DNA from: Bacillus sp. FJAT-22090
Lineage (GTDB): Bacteria > Bacillota > Bacilli > Bacillales_A > Planococcaceae
Length of the DNA stretch: 64,000 bases
Direction of reading: 5' to 3'
NCBI RefSeq assembly: GCF_001278755.1
Contig: NZ_CP012601.1
Span: forward strand, 3,720,154 to 3,784,153
This document shows positions 51,481 to 59,950 of the stretch, piece after piece. The translations under genes were made by a program, and so were the position numbers. A model generated the notes under the pieces. It saw only the letters and a program-made list of their open reading frames with translations. It was not told the DNA's origin and did not search any database. Numbering within the stretch: position 1 is the stretch's first letter; each line of letters opens with the position of its first letter.

Positions 51481-51834
51481 GTGATTACTGGAATTGGATT
51501 AGATATTACAGAACTCCATAGAGTGAAATCAATTAAAAATAAAACAAACAAATTCGAAGAACGTATTCTTACAAAAAAAGAAATCGAGCAGATGCAAGGG
51601 TTATCCGAAAACAGACAAATAGAATTTTTAGCAGGACGCTTTGCTGCGAAAGAGGCTTTTTCCAAAGCAAAGGGAACTGGAATCGGCAAAAACTGTAGTT
51701 TTCAAGATATTGAAATAATTCGAGAGACTAGTGGAAGACCAACCCTTTATTTTAAAGGAAAGCTAGTAAATGGATTTGTTTCAATCACCCATACAAAAGA
51801 ATATGCAGCTGCTCAAGTAATTCTGGAATCATAA
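51481..51834 (+). CDS. acpS: Holo-[acyl-carrier-protein] synthase
   Basis: A 117-residue phosphopantetheinyl transferase that activates acyl carrier protein with CoA for fatty acid synthesis. The two metal-binding motifs are GIGLDI (Asp8) and FAAKEAFSKA (Glu58), and the C-terminal FVSITHTKEYAAA strand closes the trimer-type fold. GTG start behind GAAAGGAG. The order acpS-ydcC-alr-ndoAI-ndoA matches B. subtilis. Confidence 0.95.
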   Translation: MITGIGLDITELHRVKSIKNKTNKFEERILTKKEIEQMQGLSENRQIEFLAGRFAAKEAFSKAKGTGIGKNCSFQDIEIIRETSGRPTLYFKGKLVNGFVSITHTKEYAAAQVILES

Positions 51835-51893
51835 ATGGTAGTCCACCTACATACAATGAACGAACGCAGTGATAATAGAAAGGGTGGACTGAT

Positions 51894-52913
51894 TTGAAGA
51901 GCCGACTGGCTAAATTGTTGTTTGCATTAACGATGATCCTGATACTTTCTGCATGTGGGGCCCAATCCAAAGAAGACGTGTTGAAAAAGTTGAGCAACAA
52001 ATGGATAGATACGAAAGGGTATGAACTGACAGCAGAAATGAGTATTCAAACGGGTCAAGATCCAAGAGTTTATCAAGTGGAAGTATGGCACACAAAACCA
52101 GATTTTTACCGCGTGAAAGTTGCTGACGCAAAAGAAGAAAATACGCAAATGATTGTTCGAAACAAAGAGGGAGTTTTTGTTGTAACACCTGCACTTAACA
52201 AGACGTATAAATTCCAAAGCAAATGGCCATCTGAAAATAGCCAAGCCTATTTAATAGGTTCTCTTGCGGAAGACATTAAAAAAGACAAATCTGCCAAATT
52301 TAAAGAAGAAGGTAATAAATACGTCTTTGAAACAAAAACAAATAATAACCATAAAAACATGCTACCGTTCCAAAAAATCTATATCGACAAAAAGACATTA
52401 TTACCAACGGATGTTTCTATCTTAAATGAAAATAAAGAAGAACAAATTCACATTAAATTTAAAAAGGTGACATTGGGTAAAGTTCACACTGCGGATGAAT
52501 TCAAAATTGAACAATCACCAACTGGTCAAGCAGATGAAGGGACAGTAGAAGCTTCAGCTGATATGGACAATGCTGAATTTGAAACACACTATCCAATGGC
52601 GCAAATTGATCAAGTGCATTTAATTGATGAGAAGGTTTTAGAAGTAGATGGTGATAAGAGAGTTATTTTAACATTTAGCGGTGAAAAAGAGTTTACAATT
52701 ATTCAACAGCTTACGGAGAAGAGTACTTCTTCAACGATTCCAGTATTTGCACCAGGAGATCCAGTTGATTTAGGGTTTGCTATTGGTGCTGTAACGGATC
52801 AATCTATTTCTTGGGAAAAAGATGGAATGTCCTTCTTCCTAGCTTCGTCATCTTTATCGAAAGAAGAAATGATAGAAGTAGCTTCCTCCATGTCCGTAGC
52901 TGAACCGAAGTGA
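51894..52913 (+). CDS. ydcC: LolA-like outer-leaflet lipoprotein YdcC
   Basis: A 339-residue lipoprotein. Lipobox LSAC with Cys21 follows a standard signal. The mature part has a LolA/LppX-type beta-fold (YELTAEMSIQTGQDPRVYQVEVWHTKPDFYRVKV region near residues 41-75) and a C-terminal MucB-like domain. B. subtilis YdcC carries the same annotation; its ligand is not established. TTG start with AAAGGGTGG upstream. It lies between acpS and alr, probably in one operon with acpS. Confidence 0.9.
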   Translation: MKSRLAKLLFALTMILILSACGAQSKEDVLKKLSNKWIDTKGYELTAEMSIQTGQDPRVYQVEVWHTKPDFYRVKVADAKEENTQMIVRNKEGVFVVTPALNKTYKFQSKWPSENSQAYLIGSLAEDIKKDKSAKFKEEGNKYVFETKTNNNHKNMLPFQKIYIDKKTLLPTDVSILNENKEEQIHIKFKKVTLGKVHTADEFKIEQSPTGQADEGTVEASADMDNAEFETHYPMAQIDQVHLIDEKVLEVDGDKRVILTFSGEKEFTIIQQLTEKSTSSTIPVFAPGDPVDLGFAIGAVTDQSISWEKDGMSFFLASSSLSKEEMIEVASSMSVAEPK

Positions 52914-52981
52914 TTGAGTGTTGACTACTCCTTCGTAAGAGGGGGATAATAAACACTAAAAATGAAAAAGAGGTAAGTTCT

Positions 52982-54097
52982 ATGTCGCAATTATTGTATC
53001 GACCAACATTCATTCAAATAAACTTACAAGCAATTCAATCAAATATACAACAATTGAAGCAAACACTCCCAAAGCACACACAAATAATTGCAGTAGTAAA
53101 GGCGAATGCCTATGGGCATGGCGATATAGAGGTGGCAAATGCCGCATTAAATGCTGGTGCTAAAGTATTAGCAGTTGCGACTCCAGAGGAAGCACTGCAT
53201 ATAAGAGAGGCAGGAATAACAGCTGAACTTCTTGTACTTGGAGCAGCACCAGCATCTTTTTTCTCAAAAGCCTCTGAGTTGAATATTACATTAACTGCGT
53301 ATTCTCTTGAATGGCTCCAAACCGTTCAAGATGAATCGCTTAGAGTTCATTTGAAAATAGATAGTGGTATGGGAAGAATCGGTTTCGTAAAAGAAGAAGA
53401 ATTAAAAGAGGCAATAGCATTTATTGATCAAAAAAAATATCTACAAGTAACTGGCGTATTCACGCATTTTTCCACAGCTGATGAAGAAGATAAAGAACAT
53501 TTTCATAAGCAAGTAGCTAATTTTGCACGGATGCTTTCATTATTCGAAAGAAAACCGGACATGGTTCATACATCGAATAGTGCTGCTGCTTTAAGGTATC
53601 CCGATCAATCTTGGGATGCAGTTCGTTATGGAATTTCCATGTACGGTATTGCTCCTTCTCCATTTATGAATAATTGTTTACCTTTCCCTTTAAAAAGAGC
53701 GCTATCTCTCGAAACTGAAGTGGTGCACGTTAAAAAAGTGGAAAAAGGAACACCGATAGGCTATGGGGCTACATACAAAGCTGAAGAAGATGAATGGATT
53801 GCAACACTTCCTATTGGATATGCAGATGGACTGTTAAGAAAGCTGCAAAACCAGGCAGTTTTAATAAAAGGAAAAAGGGTACCAATAGTAGGAAGGATTT
53901 GCATGGATCAATGCATGATCCGACTAAAAGAACCCGTTTCTATTGGTGAAAAAGTAGTTCTAATAGGCAAACAAAAAACTGAAGAAATCAAAATCGAAGA
54001 ATGGGCAGATGCACTAGAAACAATACCATATGAAGTTTGTTGCATGCTCTCTAATAGAATTCCAAGGGTATACAGTAATAAAACTTCGACAAAATAA
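52982..54097 (+). CDS. alr: Alanine racemase
   Basis: A 371-residue PLP enzyme that converts L-Ala to D-Ala for the cell wall. AVVKANAYGHG carries the Schiff-base Lys40, followed by HLKIDSGMGRIGF, HTSNSAA, VRYGISMYGI, the catalytic Tyr in PIGYGATYKA and GRICMDQCMI. AAAAGAGGTAAG precedes the ATG. It supplies ddl, located upstream in this window. B. subtilis has a second catabolic or sporulation racemase; this position is that of the housekeeping alr (dal). Confidence 0.96.
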   Translation: MSQLLYRPTFIQINLQAIQSNIQQLKQTLPKHTQIIAVVKANAYGHGDIEVANAALNAGAKVLAVATPEEALHIREAGITAELLVLGAAPASFFSKASELNITLTAYSLEWLQTVQDESLRVHLKIDSGMGRIGFVKEEELKEAIAFIDQKKYLQVTGVFTHFSTADEEDKEHFHKQVANFARMLSLFERKPDMVHTSNSAAALRYPDQSWDAVRYGISMYGIAPSPFMNNCLPFPLKRALSLETEVVHVKKVEKGTPIGYGATYKAEEDEWIATLPIGYADGLLRKLQNQAVLIKGKRVPIVGRICMDQCMIRLKEPVSIGEKVVLIGKQKTEEIKIEEWADALETIPYEVCCMLSNRIPRVYSNKTSTK

Positions 54098-54212
54098 TAC
54101 TACAAGCAGAATTTGTCAAACCATTTCTTATTATGTCTTTTATTTCGCTGATAGTAGTGTTAATATAAAGTATATTGTCATATAGGGAAATGTTTTGTCG
54201 GAGGTGTTTGCT

Positions 54213-54494
54213 GTGGTAAGTGATAAAAAGAAAAAGGAAGCGATTATTCAGCTTCCAAAGCAAATGGTTAATGAAGGAGTAAAAACCGTAAAACAATCAT
54301 TAGCTGGTAGTGAAGGTATTGTACGTGTACAGGCAAAGGAATATATGAAGAAAGGCCAGTCAAATCTTATAAGAGAAGCGATGATGAAGGGCTATGTTGA
54401 AATGTCTCATATAAACTTAACTATCTGCACTGAGTGTTTACATGCAGAGTATGAAGCTCAACATACGACAGAGCGACTCGTAAGTGGAGGATGA
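54213..54494 (+). CDS. ndoAI: Antitoxin NdoAI (MazE/EndoAI type)
   Basis: A 93-residue antitoxin that binds and blocks the NdoA RNase and represses the operon. The C-terminal half, with [14 protein letters not shown] and [10 protein letters not shown], matches B. subtilis EndoAI (also 93 residues), including the toxin-binding tail. The N-terminal ribbon-helix-helix part ([20 protein letters not shown]) is considerably diverged from the B. subtilis sequence. GTG 54213 behind CGGAGGTG is chosen over TTG 54195. The stop is five bases before the toxin start. Confidence 0.9.
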   Translation: MVSDKKKKEAIIQLPKQMVNEGVKTVKQSLAGSEGIVRVQAKEYMKKGQSNLIREAMMKGYVEMSHINLTICTECLHAEYEAQHTTERLVSGG

Positions 54495-54498
54495 AAAC

Positions 54499-54849
54499 TT
54501 GATCGTAAAACGTGGGGACGTTTTTTTCGCAGATTTATCACCAGTAATAGGGTCTGAGCAAGGGGGCACCAGACCCGTTTTGGTGATACAAAATGATATT
54601 GGTAATCGATTTAGTCCTACTGTCATCATTGCAGCAATTACCGCACAGATACAAAAAGCAAAATTGCCGACACATGTTGAAATAAATGCAAAACAGTATG
54701 ATTTTGAACGTGATTCTGTTATTTTATTAGAACAGCTACGAACGATAGATAAATCACGACTTACCGATAAAATTACACATCTTGATGAAGATGTAATGGA
54801 TGAAGTGGATCATGCTTTAGGTATAAGCTTAGGAATTGTAAAATTTTAA
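54499..54849 (+). CDS. ndoA: Endoribonuclease toxin NdoA (MazF/EndoA)
   Basis: A 116-residue MazF-family RNase that cuts mRNA at UACAU-type sites in B. subtilis. It is nearly identical by eye to B. subtilis Ndo[35 protein letters not shown] (catalytic Arg region) and [23 protein letters not shown] 54499 is taken because GTGGAGG lies eight bases upstream and gives exactly the B. subtilis length; an in-frame ATG at 54491... region upstream adds five unlikely residues. Forms a toxin-antitoxin pair upstream of the rsb operon. Confidence 0.95.
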   Translation: MIVKRGDVFFADLSPVIGSEQGGTRPVLVIQNDIGNRFSPTVIIAAITAQIQKAKLPTHVEINAKQYDFERDSVILLEQLRTIDKSRLTDKITHLDEDVMDEVDHALGISLGIVKF

Positions 54850-54858
54850 TACATAGAT

Positions 54859-54898
54859 AAAACACGATGTGTGACCGACGAGACACATCGTGTTTTTT
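54859..54898 (+). terminator. Terminator after ndoA
   Basis: A perfect 14-bp stem (AAAACACGATGTGT) with a ten-base loop ends in six T. It separates the toxin operon from the rsb operon. Confidence 0.93.
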
Positions 54899-55024
54899 AT
54901 TTTTTAATATATGTTAAACTATGTAATAACGTGATCTTTTTGAGTAGTTGAAAAAGATGTAAAGTATATGAATATCCGATACAATAATACTAACAATTTT
55001 GATTGAGGAGTTGTATGTAATAAA

Positions 55025-55855
55025 ATGAATAAACAAATTGCTGTGTATATTCACGAGCATCTAGATGAAATATTAGAAAAGTGGACAGTGAAAATGGAAG
55101 AGGAGAACGACGATCGATTTTTTCAAATAATGTCCGATCAAATTATTAATAACACTGTACGTGAATTTGGAGATTTGATTATATCTAGTTTAACAGAGAG
55201 CGAAGAAATATATAAAGTAAAGTTAAATGAGTTCTCGGTCAAAGTAGTACAATACGGATGGTCCGTTTCTTTCGTGTTAAAAGCGCTAACTAATTTTACG
55301 AATGTTCTCTATGTAAAAATGGATGAAGACGGTTATTTAAATGAAAAGAATATTCAATCTTATATGGAAATTATTAATAACTGGATGACACCACTAACAC
55401 ATAGTATTGTCGAAGCGTATTCAAAAGTATGGGATAGAACCGTACAAGTACAAAAAATGGCTTTGCAGGAATTATCTGCATCCCTTATTCCGATGTTCGA
55501 CAAAATTTCAGTAATGCCTTTAGTAGGTACAATTGATACGGAACGAGCAAAATTGATCATGGAAAATTTATTGCATGGTGTAGTAAAACATAGAGCGGAA
55601 GTCGTATTGCTAGATATTACAGGTGTTCCAGTTGTAGATACAATGGTAGCGCACCATATTATTCAAGCGGCAGATGCCGTTCGTTTAGTTGGGGCAAAAT
55701 GTATGCTTGTTGGTATTCGACCAGAAATTGCACAAACAATCGTTGCACTTGGCATCAATTTAAATGATTTTACAACAACTAGCACAATGCAAAAAGGAGT
55801 CGAGCAGGCGCTTGCTCTTACAAATCGAGCTATTGTAGAGGTGGATGAACAATGA
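55025..55855 (+). CDS. rsbR: Stressosome co-antagonist RsbR
   Basis: A 276-residue stressosome protein. The N-terminal ~140 residues form a non-haem globin-like sensor domain; the C-terminal STAS domain carries the two threonines phosphorylated by RsbT. These are Thr172 (GTIDT) and Thr206 (VVDTMVAHH), one residue offset from T171/T205 of B. subtilis RsbRA. With RsbS it makes the 1.8-MDa stressosome that holds RsbT until stress. First gene of an eight-gene operon; its stop overlaps rsbS by four bases. Confidence 0.95.
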   Translation: MNKQIAVYIHEHLDEILEKWTVKMEEENDDRFFQIMSDQIINNTVREFGDLIISSLTESEEIYKVKLNEFSVKVVQYGWSVSFVLKALTNFTNVLYVKMDEDGYLNEKNIQSYMEIINNWMTPLTHSIVEAYSKVWDRTVQVQKMALQELSASLIPMFDKISVMPLVGTIDTERAKLIMENLLHGVVKHRAEVVLLDITGVPVVDTMVAHHIIQAADAVRLVGAKCMLVGIRPEIAQTIVALGINLNDFTTTSTMQKGVEQALALTNRAIVEVDEQ

Positions 55856-56214
55856 AAACAAGAATTCCAATATTAAAATTAAAAGACTGCTTAATCGTTT
55901 CTATTCAATGGGAGCTAGATGATCAAACGGCAATTTCTTTTCAAGAGGATTTATTGGACAAGCTTCATACTACTTCTGCAAGAGGGGTAGTGCTAGATTT
56001 AACTCCAATCGACTTTATCGATTCCTTCATCGCAAAAGTGCTAGGAGATGTTATTAGTATGTCTAGTCTTATGGGAGCAAAAGTTGTCATCACTGGAATT
56101 CAGCCTGCAGTAGCAATTACATTGATAGAATTAGGGATTCGACTAGAAAATATAGTAACAGCCCTGGACTTAGAAAATGGATTGGAAAAATTAGAACGAG
56201 AATTGGAGGCCTAA
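55852..56214 (+). CDS. rsbS: Stressosome antagonist RsbS
   Basis: A 120-residue single STAS-domain protein. The phosphorylatable serine is Ser58 in [14 protein letters not shown], matching Ser59 of B. subtilis. It binds RsbT in the stressosome and releases it after phosphorylation. ATG overlaps the rsbR stop by four bases (ATGA). Length and context are standard. Confidence 0.95.
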   Translation: MKTRIPILKLKDCLIVSIQWELDDQTAISFQEDLLDKLHTTSARGVVLDLTPIDFIDSFIAKVLGDVISMSSLMGAKVVITGIQPAVAITLIELGIRLENIVTALDLENGLEKLERELEA

Positions 56215-56219
56215 TCCAT

Positions 56220-56621
56220 ATGAACTTTGAGTCTTCTGTTGATATTATAACAGAGTGGGACATTGTTGCTGCTAGGCAGCTTGGAAGAAACAAAGCAAAA
56301 GAAGTAGGCTTTGGAACAGTCGACCAAGCAAGAATTACTACAGCTATCAGTGAACTTGCTCGTAATATTTATTTATATGCTGGAAAAGGAAAGATAGAAA
56401 TCAACCATATTACAGAAGGCAATCTTAAAGGGTTATTAGTTATCGCATCGGATGAAGGCCCAGGAATTGCGGACGTTCGAAAAGCTTTGGAAGATGGTTA
56501 TACCACTTCCGGTGGACTAGGTGCAGGACTTCCTGGTGTGAAGCGTTTGATGGATAATTTTAAGATTGAGACAGTAATTGGAGAGGGTACAAAGATTAGT
56601 GCTACTAAGTGGCTTAGATAG
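56220..56621 (+). CDS. rsbT: Serine/threonine kinase and RsbU activator RsbT
   Basis: A 133-residue GHKL-fold kinase. ATP-binding boxes are ELARNIYLYA (N box), DEGPGI (G1) and TSGGLGAGLPGVKRLMD (G2). It phosphorylates RsbR and RsbS in the stressosome and, once released, activates the phosphatase RsbU. AGGCC(T) region with GGAGG lies before the ATG, five bases after the rsbS stop. Length matches the B. subtilis protein. Confidence 0.95.
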   Translation: MNFESSVDIITEWDIVAARQLGRNKAKEVGFGTVDQARITTAISELARNIYLYAGKGKIEINHITEGNLKGLLVIASDEGPGIADVRKALEDGYTTSGGLGAGLPGVKRLMDNFKIETVIGEGTKISATKWLR

Positions 56622-56635
56622 GAGGTGATTGAGGA

Positions 56636-57634
56636 ATGCCTCAAGAGTTTAAACGAGATTATAAAAATATATTAAAAGATTATACGTTAAAGCAAACAGA
56701 GCATAATTTATATGAGGGGCAAAACTTTAGTAAGCAACTTATACAGAAGAACATCTCTCCAGAAGATGTTATAAGCATACATAAGGCCTCTTTAGAAGAA
56801 ATAATGCCCGAACTACCTGAGAACGTATCACATTCTTTTGATTTATTAATAGAAGTGATGATTCACTATGGTTTGGCGCTAAAAGAGCATCAAACTTTAA
56901 TAAAAAAACAAGAAAACTTTAAAATGGAAATGGAATTAGCTGCAAACGTGCAAAAAACATTGCTAAAAACAAAAGTTCCGAAAATGTCTGGTTTAGATAT
57001 TGGAATGATTTCTGTCCCTGCAAAAGAAATGAATGGTGATTATGCTTATTTCTTAAGTGACGAAACAAACTTAGGTATAGCTGTAGCTGATGTTATTGGA
57101 AAAGGAATTCCCGCTGCACTTTGTATGTCGATGATTAAGTATGGGATGGATGGTTTGTCTGGAGCAAAAACAGAACCTGTTGTTGTTTTGGATATTATTA
57201 ATAGAATCGTTGAGAAAAGTGTTAGTGATTCAATGTTTATATCGATGTTTTATGGAGCATACGATTCAACGAATAACGAATTTACTTATGCTTCTGCTGG
57301 ACATGAACCACCATTATTCTATTGTGAAAAAAGCAGTAGCTTTGAAGAGTTACAGGCAAAAGGCTTACTCCTTGGTGTTATTCCAAACGTTAAATATGAA
57401 CAACAATCAATTGTATTAGATAAAGGTGATTTTGTTGTCATGATGACAGACGGTGTGACAGAGTGTCGCTCGAAGGAAGGCTTCATCGAACAACAAAAGG
57501 TGATGGAAATCATTGAAAGTGTGAAAAATGAACCTGCGCAAGTAATGGTTGAATACGTATTCCATAAGTTAGAAGAGTTACAGGATTTCGAACAACGAGA
57601 TGATTTTACATTGGTCATCTTAAAGAAAATGTAA
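56636..57634 (+). CDS. rsbU: PP2C-type phosphatase RsbU
   Basis: A 332-residue phosphatase that dephosphorylates RsbV~P. The N-terminal ~85 residues are the helical RsbT-binding domain. The SpoIIE/PP2C domain begins with ELAANVQKTLL and includes the metal sites GDYAYFLSDE, VADVIGKGIPAA and VMMTDGVTECRS, ending QRDDFTLVIL. AGGAGGTG precedes the ATG. It is last of the upstream module; a sigma-B-type promoter lies in the 69-base gap before rsbV. Confidence 0.95.
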   Translation: MPQEFKRDYKNILKDYTLKQTEHNLYEGQNFSKQLIQKNISPEDVISIHKASLEEIMPELPENVSHSFDLLIEVMIHYGLALKEHQTLIKKQENFKMEMELAANVQKTLLKTKVPKMSGLDIGMISVPAKEMNGDYAYFLSDETNLGIAVADVIGKGIPAALCMSMIKYGMDGLSGAKTEPVVVLDIINRIVEKSVSDSMFISMFYGAYDSTNNEFTYASAGHEPPLFYCEKSSSFEELQAKGLLLGVIPNVKYEQQSIVLDKGDFVVMMTDGVTECRSKEGFIEQQKVMEIIESVKNEPAQVMVEYVFHKLEELQDFEQRDDFTLVILKKM

Positions 57635-57641
57635 TAGAAAT

Positions 57642-57667
57642 GTTTATCACTGGCTAAAATGTGGTAT
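57642..57667 (+). promoter_or_regulatory. Sigma-B autoregulatory promoter before rsbV
   Basis: GTTTAT is followed after exactly 14 bases by TGGTAT. The B. subtilis rsbV promoter has the same place and spacing (GTTTAA-N14-GGGTAT), so sigma-B positive feedback on rsbV-rsbW-sigB-rsbX appears conserved. Confidence 0.82.
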
Positions 57668-57703
57668 AGATTACTATAGATAGCGAAAACGGGGGATAAA
57701 ATA

Positions 57704-58048
57704 ATGAATATTACAGTAGAGTTATTAGAAGAAAACATGAAGGTTACAGGGATTATTAAAGGCGAAATTGATGCTTTTACCGCACCTATTCTTCGAGAAA
57801 AATTAGCAGAAATTCAATTAGCAGAAAATCTTCAAGTTGAATTAGACTTGAAAGATGTATCATATATGGATAGTACAGGTTTAGGAGTTTTTGTTGGCTT
57901 TTACAAAAGCGTTAAAGCTTCCAATAGTCACTTAGAATTAACTGGTCTTTCATCTCGTTTAAAACGATTGTTTGATATAACTGGTTTAGGAGAGATTATG
58001 GATATTCAAGCAGCTAGTAAAGAGGTGAAAATAGATGAAACCGTTTGA
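57704..58048 (+). CDS. rsbV: Anti-anti-sigma factor RsbV
   Basis: A 114-residue STAS protein. The regulatory serine is Ser57 in YMDSTGLGVF, matching Ser56 of B. subtilis. Dephosphorylated RsbV captures RsbW and frees sigma-B. Start ATG with ACGGGGGA upstream. Its 3' end overlaps rsbW by 14 bases, which should keep the two proteins in balance. Confidence 0.96.
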   Translation: MNITVELLEENMKVTGIIKGEIDAFTAPILREKLAEIQLAENLQVELDLKDVSYMDSTGLGVFVGFYKSVKASNSHLELTGLSSRLKRLFDITGLGEIMDIQAASKEVKIDETV

Positions 58049-58505
58049 TTATGTTGAAATTCGATTGCCTGCAAAGCCACAGTATGTAAGTGTTGCTCGT
58101 TTAACAATTTCTGGGTTGGCAAACCGAATTGGATTTACATATGACGATATAGAGGACTTGAAAATTGCCGCTAGTGAAGCCATAACTAATGCTGTTCAAC
58201 ATGCTTATACAGAGGATGAAGAAGGCGAAGTAGTAATTGGATGTGCCGTTTATGAAGATAAACTAGAAATAATGGTAGCAGATCATGGAAAGAGCTTTAA
58301 CTTTGAGGAAACAAAAGCTAAAGTTGGACCGTATCACGATTTAGAAGAAGGTTCATTTCTACGGGAAGGCGGCCTAGGGTTATATTTGATTGAAACGTTA
58401 ATGGATGAGGTTAAAGTTCATCACCAAGAGGGTGTAACTGTATTTATGACGAAGTATGTCGGAGTAGAGCAGGTGGATGAAAATGTCGAACACATCTCTT
58501 CATAA
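58035..58505 (+). CDS. rsbW: Anti-sigma-B factor / serine kinase RsbW
   Basis: A 156-residue GHKL kinase that binds sigma-B and phosphorylates RsbV. N box EAITNAVQHAY, G1 box VADHGKSF and G2 box REGGLGLYLIETLMDEV are present. AGAGGTGAAAATAG precedes ATG 58035 inside rsbV. It overlaps sigB by 23 bases. Standard length (B. subtilis 160). Confidence 0.96.
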   Translation: MKPFDYVEIRLPAKPQYVSVARLTISGLANRIGFTYDDIEDLKIAASEAITNAVQHAYTEDEEGEVVIGCAVYEDKLEIMVADHGKSFNFEETKAKVGPYHDLEEGSFLREGGLGLYLIETLMDEVKVHHQEGVTVFMTKYVGVEQVDENVEHISS

Positions 58506-59268
58506 CAAACAATCAAAGGAACAAATTTTAAAATGGATAGAAGATTATCAACAAAATGAGAGTGAAGAAGCACAAACGAATCTCGTATTAAATTACACTA
58601 GACTCGTGGAATCCATCGCCCGTAAATATTCGAATGGTAAGTCACATCACGAGGATATAGTACAAGTTGGAATGCTTGGACTCTTAGGTGCTATTAGAAG
58701 ATATGATCCATCCTTTGGCAGGAACTTTGAAGCATTTGCAATTCCAACGATAATTGGTGAAATTAAACGGTTTTTACGTGACAAAACTTGGGCGGTCCAT
58801 GTTCCTAGAAGAATTAAAGAGCTAGGACCACGTATTCGTGCAGCTGTAGAAACGTTAACCATTGAATTTCAGCGATCACCGTTAGTCCCAGAAATAGCGG
58901 ATCATTTAGGAGTAGAGGTAGAAGACGTTTTAGAAGCGATGGAAATGGGTAAAAGCTATCAGGCTCTGTCTATGGACCATTCGCTGGATTCAGATTCTGA
59001 TGGAAGTACTATCACTCTTTTTGACGTTATTGGAAACACAGACGGAGAGTACGAGAAAACAGATCAACGTTTACTTGTAGCTAATGCTTTAAATATACTT
59101 TCTGAACGAGAAAAAGAAATAATTCAGTTTACATATATTGAGCAATTAAGTCAAAAAGAAACTGGCGATCGTTTGGGAATTTCTCAAATGCATGTTTCTA
59201 GAATTCAAAGAAAAGCTATAAAAAAATTGCAAGCAGCAATATTAGCGTCAGGTGGAGTAGAAGAGTGA
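58483..59268 (+). CDS. sigB: RNA polymerase sigma factor SigB (general stress)
   Basis: A 261-residue sigma-70 group 3 factor for the general stress regulon. Region 2 includes YTRLVESIARKYSNGKSHHEDIVQVGMLGLLGAIRRYDPSFG (cited for position, residues 35-75), region 3 follows HVPRRIKELGPRI, and region 4 has LSEREKEIIQFTYIEQLSQKETGDRLGISQMHVSRIQRKA. ATG 58483 is chosen over ATG 58477 because AGGTGG abuts the latter. Several likely target promoters occur in this window. Confidence 0.96.
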   Translation: MSNTSLHNKQSKEQILKWIEDYQQNESEEAQTNLVLNYTRLVESIARKYSNGKSHHEDIVQVGMLGLLGAIRRYDPSFGRNFEAFAIPTIIGEIKRFLRDKTWAVHVPRRIKELGPRIRAAVETLTIEFQRSPLVPEIADHLGVEVEDVLEAMEMGKSYQALSMDHSLDSDSDGSTITLFDVIGNTDGEYEKTDQRLLVANALNILSEREKEIIQFTYIEQLSQKETGDRLGISQMHVSRIQRKAIKKLQAAILASGGVEE

Positions 59269-59861
59269 AATATATTTCAGATGAATCGGTAGACGTTTTA
59301 GTCTATCAAGAAGCTAAAACAGGTAACTTGGACTCTGGGGATACGTACTATATTTATAAAGATGATGATTACTTACTTTGTGCGATTGCGGATGGACTAG
59401 GAAATGGTCCGGTTGCAAAAGAATCCGCAGATGTAATGCCTGAGATTCTTGCTAACAACCTAAATGAGTCTTTGGATGATTTGCTGTTACTTTGCAATGA
59501 AAGAATGTTTCAAAAGAGAGGCGCCGCAGTTGCAATTGTAAGAGCAGATTTAAAGAACAAAACTATTTCCTATAGTTGCGTTGGCAATATTAAATTTTAC
59601 ATGTATCAAAGTAAAACAGACAAAATGATCTATCCTTTACCTGTAATGGGCTATCTATCTGGTAGGAAGCAAAAGTTTCGCACTCAAACTTACTCTTACT
59701 CTGAAAAGGATAAATTCCTGATGCACTCGGACGGAGTAGAATTAAAGAATCCGAAAGAAACATTAAAAAGGGCGAATAGCACCAAATGTTTATATGAATC
59801 TTTAATTGACATTATCAAGCATGGTGATGATGCAACATTTATCGCAGGAAGCTTACTCTAG
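59265..59861 (+). CDS. rsbX: PP2C-type phosphatase RsbX
   Basis: A 198-residue phosphatase that dephosphorylates RsbS (and RsbR), resetting the stressosome. Metal sites are seen in CAIADGLGNGPVAKESAD and LMHSDGVELKN. GTG 59265 overlaps the sigB stop as GTGA. It is the last gene of the sigma-B operon, and its stop codon lies in the arm of the terminator. Confidence 0.93.
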   Translation: MKYISDESVDVLVYQEAKTGNLDSGDTYYIYKDDDYLLCAIADGLGNGPVAKESADVMPEILANNLNESLDDLLLLCNERMFQKRGAAVAIVRADLKNKTISYSCVGNIKFYMYQSKTDKMIYPLPVMGYLSGRKQKFRTQTYSYSEKDKFLMHSDGVELKNPKETLKRANSTKCLYESLIDIIKHGDDATFIAGSLL

Positions 59862-59881
59862 CATTAGGGTAAGCTTTTTTA
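59849..59881 (+). terminator. Terminator of the sigma-B operon
   Basis: AAGCTTACTCTA pairs with TAGGGTAAGCTT (one G-U pair) around GCAT, with a T-run. The rsbX stop codon is part of the hairpin. Confidence 0.9.
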
Positions 59882-59950
59882 TTTGGTTCAGTTTAGACAA
59901 GTAGGGGGCTTGTGTTAAAATAGATACAATATGGAAAGGGTGACTTTGTT

